From NCBI RefSeq assembly GCF_900240295.1, contig NZ_OEQB01000001.1, positions 62,001 to 126,000 on the forward strand: 64,000 nucleotides of DNA, given 5' to 3'. The notes under the pieces are model-generated. The model had not been told where the DNA came from and searched no databases. It saw only the letters and a list, made by a program, of their open reading frames with translations. Below are positions 16,882 to 26,135 of the stretch, in pieces (the stretch's first letter is position 1; every line of letters starts with the position of its first letter). A program made the position numbers and the translations under genes. This DNA is from Megasphaera vaginalis (ex Bordigoni et al. 2020) (GTDB lineage Bacteria; Bacillota; Negativicutes; Veillonellales; Megasphaeraceae).

Positions 16882-18060
16882 TCAACGCTCCCTCCACCGC
16901 TTATATACCCAGAGGGCAAAGATCAGATAAAAGGCCATAACGGCCAGTACGTATTTAAAAATCACAACATAGCCTACTGCTCCGGCTGCCGCACCTAAAA
17001 CGATAATACCGGTACAGGTGCCCAGATCGAGCATGTTATAATATGTGGCACCGGCATTGCTGCGCCGTTCAGGCGCCGCCGTATTGAAGAGCCAGGTCAT
17101 GACGGACGGCATCACGAGACCTGCGCCGAGACCGAAAAATGCGGAAGAAAACAGGAGCATCGCCGCGGAGGAAGCGGACAGGAGGAGGAGTAAAAAGACG
17201 CTGTAAATAAGCAGTCCCGGTATGATAACGGAAAAGGGACCGCGACGGTCATAAAGCTTGCCGCCGAAAAGCCGGGAGAGAAAGGTGAATAAGGTACCGA
17301 TAAGAAAGAAAAAGCCGCTGTACGGGATCCCTTTCTCTTGTGCCATAAGCGGTAAATACGTGTTAACGCTGGCAAATACAAAGCCGAAAAGAACAGCAAA
17401 AAGGGAAATGATTCCTGTCCCTTTTTCATAAAGCCTGTTTTTCAGCGGAAGAGGAAGTTTCTTTCGCGCCGTCTCTGCAAGGCTGCTCTTCTCTTCCTTT
17501 TGAGACCCGGAAACGCAGCGGAACAACAGCAACGACAAGAGCGCCGCCCCTGCCGACATGGCGAAAAGCGCAACGGCATTGACATTGCTGAAAACGGCGA
17601 CGCCAATAGCCGGCGCCGCTCCCATGGAAACGGTATTGCCCAATCCGAAATAGCCGAGACCTTCGCCGCGATGGCGTAAAGGTATGACGTCCACAGCCAG
17701 CGCCGCAGCAAAGGTCGTGCTCAGACCAAAGCCGAAACCGTGAACGATCCGCGCCAGCAGCAACGCATGGAAATTTGTAAACATACCGTAGCTGACCGTT
17801 GCGCTCAGCGATAAAAAAAGCCCCAGAACAAGGCAGCCCCGTTTGCCGAGACGCTGAACAAAGGCGTCTGTAAACAACCGGACAAGAATGGCCGAAAACG
17901 CAAAAATGCCGGCAATAATGCCAATTTCACTGCCGCTCGCTCCCAGCGAGGCGGCATACATGGCAATTGTCGGCACTAAGCAATGAAAATTAACAAACAA
18001 CAACCCATTGGCAATGGTAATCAAAACAAAATTTTTCGTCCATATCGTTCTTTCCGTCAT
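16882..18060 (-). CDS. Major facilitator superfamily transporter
   Basis: 392 residues from the ATG at 18060, which has GGAGG 7 bases upstream; an ATG at 18090 lacks a ribosome-binding site. The protein has about twelve hydrophobic helices and an MFS-type cytoplasmic loop between helices 2 and 3 (FTDAFVQRLGKRG). Another conserved-type loop, GGKLYDRRGP, falls in the second half. It is a 12-helix inner-membrane antiporter or symporter of the sugar/drug efflux type; the substrate cannot be told. It has its own promoter just upstream (18107-18135), so it is independent of radC. Confidence 0.88.
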   Translation of the reverse strand: MTERTIWTKNFVLITIANGLLFVNFHCLVPTIAMYAASLGASGSEIGIIAGIFAFSAILVRLFTDAFVQRLGKRGCLVLGLFLSLSATVSYGMFTNFHALLLARIVHGFGFGLSTTFAAALAVDVIPLRHRGEGLGYFGLGNTVSMGAAPAIGVAVFSNVNAVALFAMSAGAALLSLLLFRCVSGSQKEEKSSLAETARKKLPLPLKNRLYEKGTGIISLFAVLFGFVFASVNTYLPLMAQEKGIPYSGFFFLIGTLFTFLSRLFGGKLYDRRGPFSVIIPGLLIYSVFLLLLLSASSAAMLLFSSAFFGLGAGLVMPSVMTWLFNTAAPERRSNAGATYYNMLDLGTCTGIIVLGAAAGAVGYVVIFKYVLAVMAFYLIFALWVYKRWRER

Positions 18061-18106
18061 GCTGCTGCCTCCGAACTTCCGATCCAACATAATGTATACC
18101 GGAATA

Positions 18107-18135
18107 ATTATACTCTTCTATGCAGCGGTATGCAA
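18107..18135 (-). promoter_or_regulatory. Promoter of the MFS gene
   Basis: Minus strand: TTGCAT (18130-18135), 17-base spacer, perfect TATAAT (18107-18112), about 45 bases before the chosen ATG. Confidence 0.75.
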
Positions 18136-18156
18136 ATAATTTGCTAAAAGAACGGA

Positions 18157-18846
18157 TCAAAGATAGCCTTGTTCACAAAGGCTCGTGTAAATGCCGTCGC
18201 CAATAATAATATGATCCAAAACGGGGATCTCCATAACTCTGCCGGCGTCGGCTATCTGCCTCGTAACCCGGATATCATCCTGACTCGGCGCAGGATCGCC
18301 TGAAGGATGATTGTGAAGCAGGACGATGGCAGCCGCATTATATTGCAGCGCATAACGAAAGACGTCACGGCCTTTCGCCAAGCTGGCATTCAACGTTCCT
18401 ACGGTAATGGTGCGGACAGCGATAAGCTTATTCTTGGTGGACAAATATACAGCGGTAAACTGCTCTTGCTGTAAATACCGCATATCTTCCATGACGTAAT
18501 CGGCGATGGCTCGAGGCGAGCTGAAATCGGGGGCCGTCTGCTTAACGTGCTCCTTGGCAATACGCTTTCCCAGTTCAACAGCTGCACAAACGGTCACGGC
18601 TTTGTCTCTGCCGATACCGCGAATGCGGCAGAGATCGGCAACGCTGACGCTGCCCAAATGACAGATATTTTCATTTGGCAACGAACGGATAACGGTTCTG
18701 GCCAGATCCAGCACGGATTCACCCTTCAAGCCCGTGCGCAACAGAATGGCCAACAAGTCTTGCGTACTGACCCCGTCAGGGCCATAGTCCAAAAATTTTT
18801 CTCTCGGCTTCTCACAGGCAGATAACTGCCGCAGTGCCAAGGTCAC
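18157..18846 (-). CDS. radC: RadC-family JAB/MPN protein
   Basis: 229 residues, GTG start overlapping the maf stop (GTGA). The N-terminal helix-hairpin-helix region (CRIRGIGRDKAVTV) is followed by the JAMM metal motif HNHPSGDPAPSQDD in the C-terminal domain. Family members are widespread but the cellular role is unclear; the historic link to DNA repair is not well supported. Third gene of the DUF4321-maf-radC unit. Confidence 0.94.
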   Translation of the reverse strand: MTLALRQLSACEKPREKFLDYGPDGVSTQDLLAILLRTGLKGESVLDLARTVIRSLPNENICHLGSVSVADLCRIRGIGRDKAVTVCAAVELGKRIAKEHVKQTAPDFSSPRAIADYVMEDMRYLQQEQFTAVYLSTKNKLIAVRTITVGTLNASLAKGRDVFRYALQYNAAAIVLLHNHPSGDPAPSQDDIRVTRQIADAGRVMEIPVLDHIIIGDGIYTSLCEQGYL

Positions 18847-19400
18847 AAAAGAACCTTCGCCTTCTTCAGCATCGTCTGAAGCTGTGCCAACGGCAAACCG
18901 ACCACATTCGTGTACGAACCGTTCAACTTGGTGACGAACGAAGCGGCGCCGCCCTGTATGCCATAGGCGCCGGCCTTATCCAACGGTTCGCCGCTCTCAA
19001 CATAACCGGTGATCTCTTTGACTGTCAACTTACGGAACCAGACATCGGTCTTGACCACTTTCGTTTTGACCGTTTTGCCGCAAACCAAGGCCAAACCGGT
19101 ATACACGCTGTGCTGACGGCCCGATAAAGCCTTCAACATTTTGACGGCCTGTGCCGCGTCCTTTGGTTTACCGAGAATCTTCCCGTCCAGGACGACAACG
19201 GTATCCGCGCCGAGAACCCATTGATCAGGATAGGTTTTTGCTACTTCACAGGCTTTGCCGCAGGCCTGTTTCAAAACAAATCGTTTCGGCTTTTCTTTTT
19301 TTGGCGCCGTTTCCTCATACGTGCTGGCCGTCGCTATATACGTTGTCAACTGCGTCAGCAACTCTTTTCGCCGCGGCGATTCCGAAGCCAAAATCAACAC
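18843..19400 (-). CDS. maf: Maf-type nucleoside triphosphate pyrophosphatase
   Basis: 185 residues, GTG start with GGAGGG 7 bases upstream. The N-terminal LILASESPRRKELL and the central GADTVVVLDGKILGKP are the nucleotide- and metal-binding motifs of Maf. Maf proteins hydrolyse dTTP, UTP and modified nucleotides to monophosphates and are tied to septum control in Bacillus. It lies between a DUF4321 gene and radC, a common Firmicute order. Confidence 0.95.
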   Translation of the reverse strand: MLILASESPRRKELLTQLTTYIATASTYEETAPKKEKPKRFVLKQACGKACEVAKTYPDQWVLGADTVVVLDGKILGKPKDAAQAVKMLKALSGRQHSVYTGLALVCGKTVKTKVVKTDVWFRKLTVKEITGYVESGEPLDKAGAYGIQGGAASFVTKLNGSYTNVVGLPLAQLQTMLKKAKVLL

Positions 19401-19413
19401 ACTGCTTCCCTCC

Positions 19414-19686
19414 TCATAAACGCTTGCAAATCAATCCGGCCAAGACAATGCCGATAATACTCAGCAGGTTCGGCGCAAAATGAAGCCCTAACTGAATATC
19501 CATGATATACAGATTGAAGCGTACATTTTGTATGTCCATTATTTCATAATGTCTGGTCAGCATCGGCAGCATGGCGCCGAACGACGACGCAGACAAAATC
19601 TCCCCGATAATTCCGCCCAAGATGCCTCCGACGACGAGGAAAAGCACAAAAAACAACAGACTATGCGACGTTACGGACTTCATCAT
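19414..19686 (-). CDS. DUF4321 small membrane protein
   Basis: 90 residues (89 if the second of two adjacent ATGs is used), with GGGAGG just upstream. The N-terminal helix (LLFFVLFLVVGGILGGIIGEIL) and the C-terminal helix (NLLSIIGIVLAGLI) flank a polar loop. The size, two-helix layout and position upstream of maf and radC match the DUF4321 family of Firmicutes. Function unknown. It starts the operon, with promoter elements at 19715-19743. Confidence 0.85.
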   Translation of the reverse strand: MMKSVTSHSLLFFVLFLVVGGILGGIIGEILSASSFGAMLPMLTRHYEIMDIQNVRFNLYIMDIQLGLHFAPNLLSIIGIVLAGLICKRL

Positions 19687-19714
19687 TCAGCCTCCCTATG
19701 AAAACTCTGTATTC

Positions 19715-19743
19715 ATTATACAAGCTGCCTTTCTGCGACGCAA
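19715..19743 (-). promoter_or_regulatory. Promoter of the DUF4321-maf-radC operon
   Basis: Minus strand: perfect TATAAT (19715-19720) with a weak TTGCGT -35 (19738-19743) at 17 bases. The -35 lies right at the base of the glnS terminator. Confidence 0.55.
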
Positions 19744-19814
19744 TAAAAACGGGAAAAGTTTACACGACATGGCAACAAGGATCGTATAATCCCTATGCCG
19801 CAACTCTTCCCGTT
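19741..19814 (-). terminator. Terminator of glnS with a large structured loop
   Basis: Arms 19748-19760 and 19802-19814 pair at 12 of 13 positions across a 41-base loop that contains its own small pairings (GGAT/ATCC). On the minus strand the 3' arm runs into GTTTTTATT. Confidence 0.65.
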
Positions 19815-19827
19815 CTCTCTTACCTCA

Positions 19828-21498
19828 TTATTTTTTTTGCATCTTCGCCCAGGTGTCGCGAAGCCCTACGATCCGGTTGACGACCAAGTGATCTTCTGTC
19901 GTATCTTCGTCAATGACGAAATACCCCTGCCGCAGGAACTGAAACTTGTCGCCGATTCCGTAAGCAGCCAGAGCCCGTTCCGCCTTGCCGTGACAAACTG
20001 CCAAACTCTTCGGATTGACCTGTGCCAGAAAATCGCCGTCGCCGCTATCCGTATCAAGCAACAGCGAATCATAAAGCCGCACTTCCACATCGACGGCGTC
20101 TGCCGCATTTACCCAGTGAAGGGTCCCTTTGACTTTTCTGTCAGCGTTGGCGCCGCTGCCGCTCCTGCTTTCCGGATCATACGTGCAGCGGAGTTCCGTG
20201 ATCCTGCCGCTTTCATCTTTGATTACCTCTTCGCACTTGATGATATAGGCATATTTCAGACGGACCTCTTTCCCCGGCGCGAGACGGAAGAATTTTTTGA
20301 CCGGCCTTTCCATGAAATCGTTTCGTTCAATGTAGATCGTCCTGCTAAATGATATTTTTCTCTTGCCGAGCGCTTCGTTTTCCTGATTATTATCGGCTTC
20401 CATCAATTCCGTCCCGCCTTCGGGATAATTGGTAATAACAACCTTCAGGGGATCAATGACTGTCATCAAGCGCGGCATTTTCAGCTTCAGATCTTCGCGA
20501 ATGCAATATTCCAACAACGCCGCATCGACAGTACTGTCCGCTTTGGCAACGCCGATGCGTTCACAAAAATCGCGGATCGCCGCCGGTGTATAGCCACGGC
20601 GGCGAATACCGGCGATCGTCGGCATGCGGGGATCATCCCAGTCGCTGACGATTCCCTTTTCTACGAGGAGACGAAGCTTTCGTTTACTCATGACCATCTG
20701 CGTAATATTCAGGCGGGCAAACTCGATCTGTCGCGGCTTCTGCCCTTGCGGATCTTCCCACTCTTCCAGGCACCAGTTATATAAAGGCCGGTGATCTTCA
20801 AATTCCAACGTGCAAATGGAATGAGTAACCCGTTCAATGGCATCTTCCAGGGGATGCGCGAAATCATAGATCGGATAGATGCACCACTTGTTTCCCGTCC
20901 GATGGTGAACAGCATGAACAATGCGATAAAGAACGGGATCGCGCATGTTGATATTCGGACTGGCCATATCAATTTTTGCCCGAAGAACCTTTTCACCGTC
21001 TTTATATTTGCCTTCTTTCATTTCGGTGAAAAGACGGAGATTCTCCTCCACGCTGCGATTTCTAAAGGGACTTTCCTTTCCCGGTTCATTAAAAGTGCCG
21101 CGGTACTCGCGGATCTGGTCCCCTGTCAAATCATCGACGTAAGCTTTCCCCAACTTAATCAGCTTTACGGCGTAATCATAAAAGATGTCAAAATAATCGG
21201 AAGCGAAAAAAAGCCTGTCATCCCAGGAAAAACCTAGCCATTCCACGTCTTTTTTAATGGCATTGACGTATTCCACGCCTTCCTTCGTCGGATTCGTGTC
21301 ATCAAAGCGCAGATTCGTCATGCCGCCATACTTTTGGGCAATGCCGAAGTTGAGGCAGATCGACTTGGCGTGACCGATGTGGAGATATCCGTTCGGTTCC
21401 GGTGGAAAACGCGTATGAACGCGCCGTCCGTATGTATTGGCTTCGTTATCTTCATCAATAAAATTTTCAATAAAATTTTTTGTCAGTTCCTGATCCAT
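19828..21498 (-). CDS. glnS: Glutaminyl-tRNA synthetase
   Basis: 556 residues from ATG 21498; an ATG two codons earlier (21504) is nearly as good, with AAGGAG just ahead. The class I HIGH motif is at residues 40-43 ([10 protein letters not shown]), and VMSKRKL takes the place of KMSKS. The C-terminal two-barrel anticodon-binding region is present and the length matches E. coli GlnRS. It charges tRNA-Gln directly. Most Firmicutes lack GlnRS and use GatCAB instead, and gatCAB is also in this window, so here GatCAB is probably needed for Asn-tRNA. A TACAAT with an upstream TGG (21532-21537) is the likely -10. Confidence 0.97.
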   Translation of the reverse strand: MDQELTKNFIENFIDEDNEANTYGRRVHTRFPPEPNGYLHIGHAKSICLNFGIAQKYGGMTNLRFDDTNPTKEGVEYVNAIKKDVEWLGFSWDDRLFFASDYFDIFYDYAVKLIKLGKAYVDDLTGDQIREYRGTFNEPGKESPFRNRSVEENLRLFTEMKEGKYKDGEKVLRAKIDMASPNINMRDPVLYRIVHAVHHRTGNKWCIYPIYDFAHPLEDAIERVTHSICTLEFEDHRPLYNWCLEEWEDPQGQKPRQIEFARLNITQMVMSKRKLRLLVEKGIVSDWDDPRMPTIAGIRRRGYTPAAIRDFCERIGVAKADSTVDAALLEYCIREDLKLKMPRLMTVIDPLKVVITNYPEGGTELMEADNNQENEALGKRKISFSRTIYIERNDFMERPVKKFFRLAPGKEVRLKYAYIIKCEEVIKDESGRITELRCTYDPESRSGSGANADRKVKGTLHWVNAADAVDVEVRLYDSLLLDTDSGDGDFLAQVNPKSLAVCHGKAERALAAYGIGDKFQFLRQGYFVIDEDTTEDHLVVNRIVGLRDTWAKMQKK

Positions 21499-21622
21499 GA
21501 GCATGCTTCTCCTTATTCTTTTGATGCCGTTATTGTACCACATATTTCACTGCCAGACCAGTTGGCACCTTCATTTCAACTATGTTTTGCCGACTTTTTA
21601 CGCCCGCCGGGAGTACGGAATA

Positions 21623-21631
21623 TGGTATAAT
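21623..21631 (+). promoter_or_regulatory. Extended -10 promoter of the FAH-family gene
   Basis: TGGTATAAT on plus, with no recognisable -35; the TGn element compensates. It is divergent from the glnS promoter about 90 bases to the left. Confidence 0.65.
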
Positions 21632-21663
21632 AAAACCATGCCAATGAAGGAGGATTGATTGTC

Positions 21664-22566
21664 ATGCAAATACGAAAACTGGTAACTTTTGAAGATATGG
21701 GGCTGATGCAATGGGGCGTTCTCAACGAGACCGAAACGGGCGTATACAGCGCCCTTGCCTTGGAAGAAGCTTTTTTTACGCCATTGCCCGAAATGCTGAG
21801 TGAATTTATCCGTCAGGGAACGGAAGGCCTTTTGGCTCTGGCCGACGGTTTGGAACAAAATGAACGGGAACAGGCCGTACCTGCCAGGCCGCTCGATACG
21901 GTGACTATTTTATCTCCTTTTCCGCGCGTAGAGCGGAACATCTTTTGTATCGGTAAGAATTATACCGAACATATTGCCGAATTCGACAAAACAGCGCAAC
22001 CTGACGTACCGAAATATCCGATCATCTTCACCAAAGCCGGTACGGCCGTCATCGGTCCCGACGACGCCATTGACAGTCACGAAAACGTCACATCCGAAGT
22101 CGACTACGAAGGGGAATTGGCCGTCATCATCGGCAAGGCCGGCGCCGATATCCCCGCCTCGGAAGCGATGGACCACGTCTACGGCTTTACCATTCTCAAC
22201 GACGTGACCGCCCGCGACCTGCAACGCAATCACCGGCAGTGGTTCCACGGAAAAAGTCTGGACACGTTCTGCCCTGTCGGTCCGTACATATTGCTCCGCG
22301 ATGCCGCTCCCGACACCTTTGAAGTCATTACGAAGGTCAACGGAGAAATTCGTCAGGACGGTTCGACGGCCGATTTGATCTTCCCCATTCCCCAACTCAT
22401 TGCCGTCATTTCCCAGGGAACGACACTGCAAGTCGGCGATATCATCGCCACAGGCACGCCATCTGGCGTCGGCGTCGGCTTCACGCCGCCCCGTTACCTG
22501 CAAAAGGGAGATACCGTCGAGATCACGATCCCTCAGATCGGAACGCTGAAAAACACGGTCAAATAG
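21664..22566 (+). CDS. Fumarylacetoacetate hydrolase family protein
   Basis: 300 residues from the ATG at 21664, with GGAGG 10 bases upstream. After an N-terminal domain of about 85 residues comes the FAH fold: FCIGKNYTEHI, then the metal-binding acidic set in EVDYEGELAVIIGK and DVTARDLQ, the conserved WFHGKSLDTFCPVGP and the TGTPSGVGVG loop. Members are Mg-dependent C-C hydrolases, decarboxylases or isomerases acting on 2-oxo-dioic acids such as acylpyruvates or oxaloacetate; the exact substrate is not readable. It is one of only two plus-strand genes here and stands alone between its own promoter and terminator. Confidence 0.93.
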   Translation: MQIRKLVTFEDMGLMQWGVLNETETGVYSALALEEAFFTPLPEMLSEFIRQGTEGLLALADGLEQNEREQAVPARPLDTVTILSPFPRVERNIFCIGKNYTEHIAEFDKTAQPDVPKYPIIFTKAGTAVIGPDDAIDSHENVTSEVDYEGELAVIIGKAGADIPASEAMDHVYGFTILNDVTARDLQRNHRQWFHGKSLDTFCPVGPYILLRDAAPDTFEVITKVNGEIRQDGSTADLIFPIPQLIAVISQGTTLQVGDIIATGTPSGVGVGFTPPRYLQKGDTVEITIPQIGTLKNTVK

Positions 22567-22620
22567 AAGGCATAATAATAGCGGTCAGCCACTTCGGTTT
22601 GACCGCTATTATTATGCCTT
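22567..22620 (+). terminator. 21-bp perfect hairpin terminator
   Basis: Arms 22567-22587 and 22600-22620 are perfect reverse complements starting directly after the stop codon. The T run on plus is short (CCTTTC), but the stem is very stable. Confidence 0.8.
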
Positions 22621-22625
22621 TCGAC

Positions 22626-22663
22626 GATAAAAAGATCTCTCCGAAACAATTCGGAGAGATCTT
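22626..22663 (-). terminator. Terminator of brnQ
   Basis: A 14-bp perfect stem (22632-22645 with 22650-22663) with a 4-base loop is followed on minus by TTTTTATCG. With the hairpin at 22567-22620 it separates two convergent genes. Confidence 0.88.
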
Positions 22664-22679
22664 AAGTGTAAAGTCAGAC

Positions 22680-24023
22680 TTATGCAGCAGGACTTTCCTT
22701 GGAGGATGCGACGCCTTTCCACACCAAACCGATAATAAAACCTGCCAAGGCGAAGAGAACCCACCCCATACCGAGTGAATGGAGCGGTACCATCGTATTG
22801 AAGAAGGTATCGATTCCGCCGAGGGATATTTTAGCGGTCTGCGTACCGTTGATCAAGGCCGGCATCATCGTAAGACCGACAGTCCACGCATAAACGCATT
22901 GACGGCCGCCAAAGGATTTATGCAGGAACGTGAGAATAATCAGAACGACGACGATAGGATATACGAACATCAATACCGGAATAGCGGCTACGATGATCGT
23001 TTTCAAGCCGAACATGGCAACACCGAAGGAAAATACGGAGAAGATGGCGACATACGTCTTATAACCAAAATGGCCTAAAAGCAGTTGGAAATAGGTTGCA
23101 CAGGACGTAATCAGGCCGATACTTGTCGAAAGGCAGGCCAAGAGCACGATGATCGCCAAAATAATGGCCCCGCCGTAACCCAAAAGAATCTGCGCGCTAT
23201 TGGAAAGTACAGGAGCGCCTGTTTCCAAAATACCCATTTGCGTAACGCTTTCGGCGCCAAGCTTGGAAATAAAGATGTAAACGAAAGCCAGGCAGCCTAC
23301 GGCGACAACGCCTGATTTGAAGACTTCTTTGGTAATCCCCATCGTGCTCGTTACGCCGTCAGCAACGATGAATTCGATAACCAGTACGGAGAAGACCAGA
23401 GAAGCGATGGCATCCATCGTGTTATATCCTTCCAGGAAGCCCGTTACCCACGCCGTACCTGCCGTCGCGTAAGCATCGGTCGGAGACTGCGGTACGCCCA
23501 ACGGCGTAATGAAAGATTTGGCAATCAGGATAAGGATGGTAATTAAAAGTGCGGGAGTAAGGATCTTGCCGATACGGTCAACCAATTTGGACGGTGTAGC
23601 TGACAACCAGTAGGAAATAACAAAGAAAATAACGAGAAATCCCGTCATGATCATATCGTTGCCACCGTTTTCCAGGAACGGGCGGACGGCGATTTCATAA
23701 GAAACGCTGCCTGTACGCGGCGTAGCGAAGCACGGTCCGATAGCCATGTAGGAAATAACGGTAAAGCAGACGCCGAATACGGGATGAACACGGCCGGCCA
23801 GCTCTTCCAGATTGCGGCAGCCCGAATACCCCATCGCCAAGACCCCTGCCAACGGCAGACCGACACCGGTAAAGACGAAGCCCAGTACGGCATACCAGAC
23901 GTTCGTACCGGCGTGCTGCCCCATGGAAGCCGGGAAAATCAGGTTCCCTGCCCCGAAGAACAGCGCAAAGAGCATGAGACCAAGTGGAATAAAGAAATTC
24001 TTGCTTTTTGTTGTTTCACCCAT
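22680..24023 (-). CDS. brnQ: Branched-chain amino-acid:cation symporter
   Basis: 447 residues with about twelve transmembrane helices, GGAGGG upstream of the ATG. The start (GLMLFALFFGAGNLIFPASMG) is the hallmark of the BrnQ/LIVCS family, and the order of loops (CFATPRTGSVSYE, STSIGLITSCATYF) matches. It imports leucine, isoleucine and valine with Na+ or H+ across the inner membrane. Monocistronic, with its own terminator. The 180-base gap to the cobD gene is very AT-rich and should hold its promoter, but I see no clean -35/-10 pair. Confidence 0.95.
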   Translation of the reverse strand: MGETTKSKNFFIPLGLMLFALFFGAGNLIFPASMGQHAGTNVWYAVLGFVFTGVGLPLAGVLAMGYSGCRNLEELAGRVHPVFGVCFTVISYMAIGPCFATPRTGSVSYEIAVRPFLENGGNDMIMTGFLVIFFVISYWLSATPSKLVDRIGKILTPALLITILILIAKSFITPLGVPQSPTDAYATAGTAWVTGFLEGYNTMDAIASLVFSVLVIEFIVADGVTSTMGITKEVFKSGVVAVGCLAFVYIFISKLGAESVTQMGILETGAPVLSNSAQILLGYGGAIILAIIVLLACLSTSIGLITSCATYFQLLLGHFGYKTYVAIFSVFSFGVAMFGLKTIIVAAIPVLMFVYPIVVVLIILTFLHKSFGGRQCVYAWTVGLTMMPALINGTQTAKISLGGIDTFFNTMVPLHSLGMGWVLFALAGFIIGLVWKGVASSKESPAA

Positions 24024-24204
24024 ACATAATTCCCTCCATTCAAAAAAAAATTAATGATAAAAAAGAGTAAAACGTATTAAATAAAGACCTCAATCTAAAA
24101 TTATTTTATCATAAATATATTTTAAAATCATTTCATTTTTGCATTTTTTAGATATTAATCAATATTTTTAATTTTGTTTTAATAATTAAGCTTATAAAGG
24201 TCAT

Positions 24205-25287
24205 TCAAAATGAATTAATGTAATCTTTTAGATTTTCAAACAATCTTATATTCTCTTCTTTTTTACGCACAGCGATGCGGAAAAACGTTGAATCCAGTGC
24301 CGGATAATTACTGCAGTCACGGATTAAAATATGATTTTTTTTCATATGCAAAGAAAGCATTTCTGCATTTATCGCATCTGTCATCCACGCAAGAAAAAGA
24401 AAATTTACGGTTCGGGGATAAATATGGAGATGCGGAATCTTTTGCAAAAGAGAAACAAAATGATCGCCTGCCGATTCGACAAACGATCGTGACAAAGATT
24501 GGTAGCCGCTGTCGGCTAGCGCCGCCGCCCCCGCTTTTTGCGCCAAAATATTGACGTTCCATACATCTTTATGTTTTTCCAGCAAAGAAAGAAGCGTCTG
24601 ATTGCCGATACCGAAACCGAGACGCAGACCTGGCAACGCATAGAATTTCGTCAGCGACTGAATAATAAACAAATTGTCGTACTGTCTGATCAAGGGAAAC
24701 GCCGTGTAAGATTCCCGATCCTTTCGGAAATCCAAAAACGACTCGTCCACGATTACGGTCATATTCTTTTTTGCCGCATGAGCAACAATCGTTTCCACTT
24801 TTTCCCGATCGAGCAAGTTTCCCGTCGGATTGTTGGGATTGCCCAGAACCAGGCAATCTGCGCCCTCCATCGCCGACAACAACCGTAAAACGTCCAAGTC
24901 AAAAGCCGTTGTCGCCGTCATGAAAAAATATTTCACACCGGCATTTCCGGCAAGCGCCGCCCGTTCGTATTCATTGAAGGACGGGACAGGCAAAAGCACC
25001 GTTCGGGGACGCAGGGCATGAAAAAACAGATAGAGTAATTCGGCGGCGCCGTTACCGAGTATCACGTTTCCTGTCGGCACCTGATAAAAGGTGCCGATAG
25101 CCGTCTTTAATTCCCGTCCTTGCGGGTCGGGATAGTGAATGACCTGTCCCCATTCCCGCGCCAAAACGTTTCGCACAGAAGACGGCAACCCGAGGGGGTT
25201 GATGTTGGCGCTGAAATCCAGCCACGCTTCGCCGTCCGGCGCCGGTTCGTAAATATTGCCGCCATGTTCAAATTCTCGTATCATCAT
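24205..25287 (-). CDS. cobD: Threonine-phosphate decarboxylase (CobD, class II aminotransferase fold)
   Basis: 360 residues. PLP-enzyme landmarks: DFSANINPLG near the N-terminus (typical of CobD/CobC), NPNNPTG around residue 150, the PLP lysine K214 in QSLTK, and LRLGFG following. The fold is shared with histidinol-phosphate aminotransferase, so sequence alone is ambiguous. The position directly after pduX, cbiB and cbiP favours decarboxylation of L-threonine phosphate to (R)-1-aminopropan-2-yl phosphate, the linker of the cobalamin lower ligand. One base separates its ATG from the pduX stop. Confidence 0.9.
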   Translation of the reverse strand: MMIREFEHGGNIYEPAPDGEAWLDFSANINPLGLPSSVRNVLAREWGQVIHYPDPQGRELKTAIGTFYQVPTGNVILGNGAAELLYLFFHALRPRTVLLPVPSFNEYERAALAGNAGVKYFFMTATTAFDLDVLRLLSAMEGADCLVLGNPNNPTGNLLDREKVETIVAHAAKKNMTVIVDESFLDFRKDRESYTAFPLIRQYDNLFIIQSLTKFYALPGLRLGFGIGNQTLLSLLEKHKDVWNVNILAQKAGAAALADSGYQSLSRSFVESAGDHFVSLLQKIPHLHIYPRTVNFLFLAWMTDAINAEMLSLHMKKNHILIRDCSNYPALDSTFFRIAVRKKEENIRLFENLKDYINSF

Positions 25288-25288
25288 A

Positions 25289-26134
25289 TCACCTGCATGT
25301 CATTTCATACCCGCCGTCAATAAGACGTACCACATCGAGGAGCCGCCATTCCGGAAAAGCCGCAGCGATCTCCTCGCCCATCTGCCGCACCGTTTCCGGC
25401 GTCAACGAGACCGGAAAAAAAGCGCCTACGACAGTACCGCTGTGAGCGCCGCAAATACTGACGGCGCCATATTGCCGCGCCGTTGCCGCCAAAACTCCCA
25501 ACTGCGGCTTTCTGAGGATTTCCTGATTCAGGAACAAACTCTCTGCCGCCGCTTGCAGCACATCGTCGACGGTCATGGAACAAAGCGTTTCCGCCGGCAG
25601 GCGCAGCCTTTTTTCCCCCTGCGTTGCAAGCTTGCGATGAAGCGCCAGCGTATCTACGGAACCGCCCATGTCGAATACGGCGATACAGTAAGGCGGAATT
25701 TCCGTCCAGCGATGCAAAACGGCGCCGTGTACATGATCAAACGCAACGATGCCGCGGCAGAAAATTCCGTCCGTCGGTTCGACAGACGTTGCCAGAACGG
25801 CCGTTTCCGCTTCGGATAGTCTCCTGCCGAACGCCGCAGCCGTAGCAATGATGACGGCGCTGACGTCGGCGCTGCTGGAAGCCATGCCCTTGCCTTGCGG
25901 CAGCTCGGAACAAAGGGAAAGGGAGAACGGAAACCGGCTTTCTCCCAAATACGCCAACGTCCGCCGCAAAGCGGATCGACTCTTTTCCCCCAACGGAACG
26001 GCCGGCCGGCAAGTATCCGAAATAAAGACAGTCGTATATCGATTGACCGGCGCTGTTACCAGGAAAGGCGTCGTACCGGCAACTCCCTGCAGCAATTCGC
26101 CGCAAGATCCGGGAACGCGAACACGTATTTCCAT
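25289..26134 (-). CDS. pduX: L-threonine kinase (PduX-like GHMP kinase)
   Basis: 281 residues. The GHMP ATP-binding loop is LPQGKGMASSSADVSA near residue 85, with PGSCGELLQG at the N-terminus as in PduX and VISICGAHSG-type sequence near the C-terminus. PduX phosphorylates L-threonine, making the substrate for CobD, whose gene is next. It sits one base after the cbiB stop. The context makes this more specific than a generic GHMP kinase call. Confidence 0.9.
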   Translation of the reverse strand: MEIRVRVPGSCGELLQGVAGTTPFLVTAPVNRYTTVFISDTCRPAVPLGEKSRSALRRTLAYLGESRFPFSLSLCSELPQGKGMASSSADVSAVIIATAAAFGRRLSEAETAVLATSVEPTDGIFCRGIVAFDHVHGAVLHRWTEIPPYCIAVFDMGGSVDTLALHRKLATQGEKRLRLPAETLCSMTVDDVLQAAAESLFLNQEILRKPQLGVLAATARQYGAVSICGAHSGTVVGAFFPVSLTPETVRQMGEEIAAAFPEWRLLDVVRLIDGGYEMTCR

Positions 26135-26135
26135 T

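Noticed and set aside
22567-22663. Two adjacent hairpins that could be taken for a repeat element or CRISPR-like array
   Set aside because: The two stems are unrelated in sequence and each lies directly behind a stop codon of convergent genes, so they are terminators.
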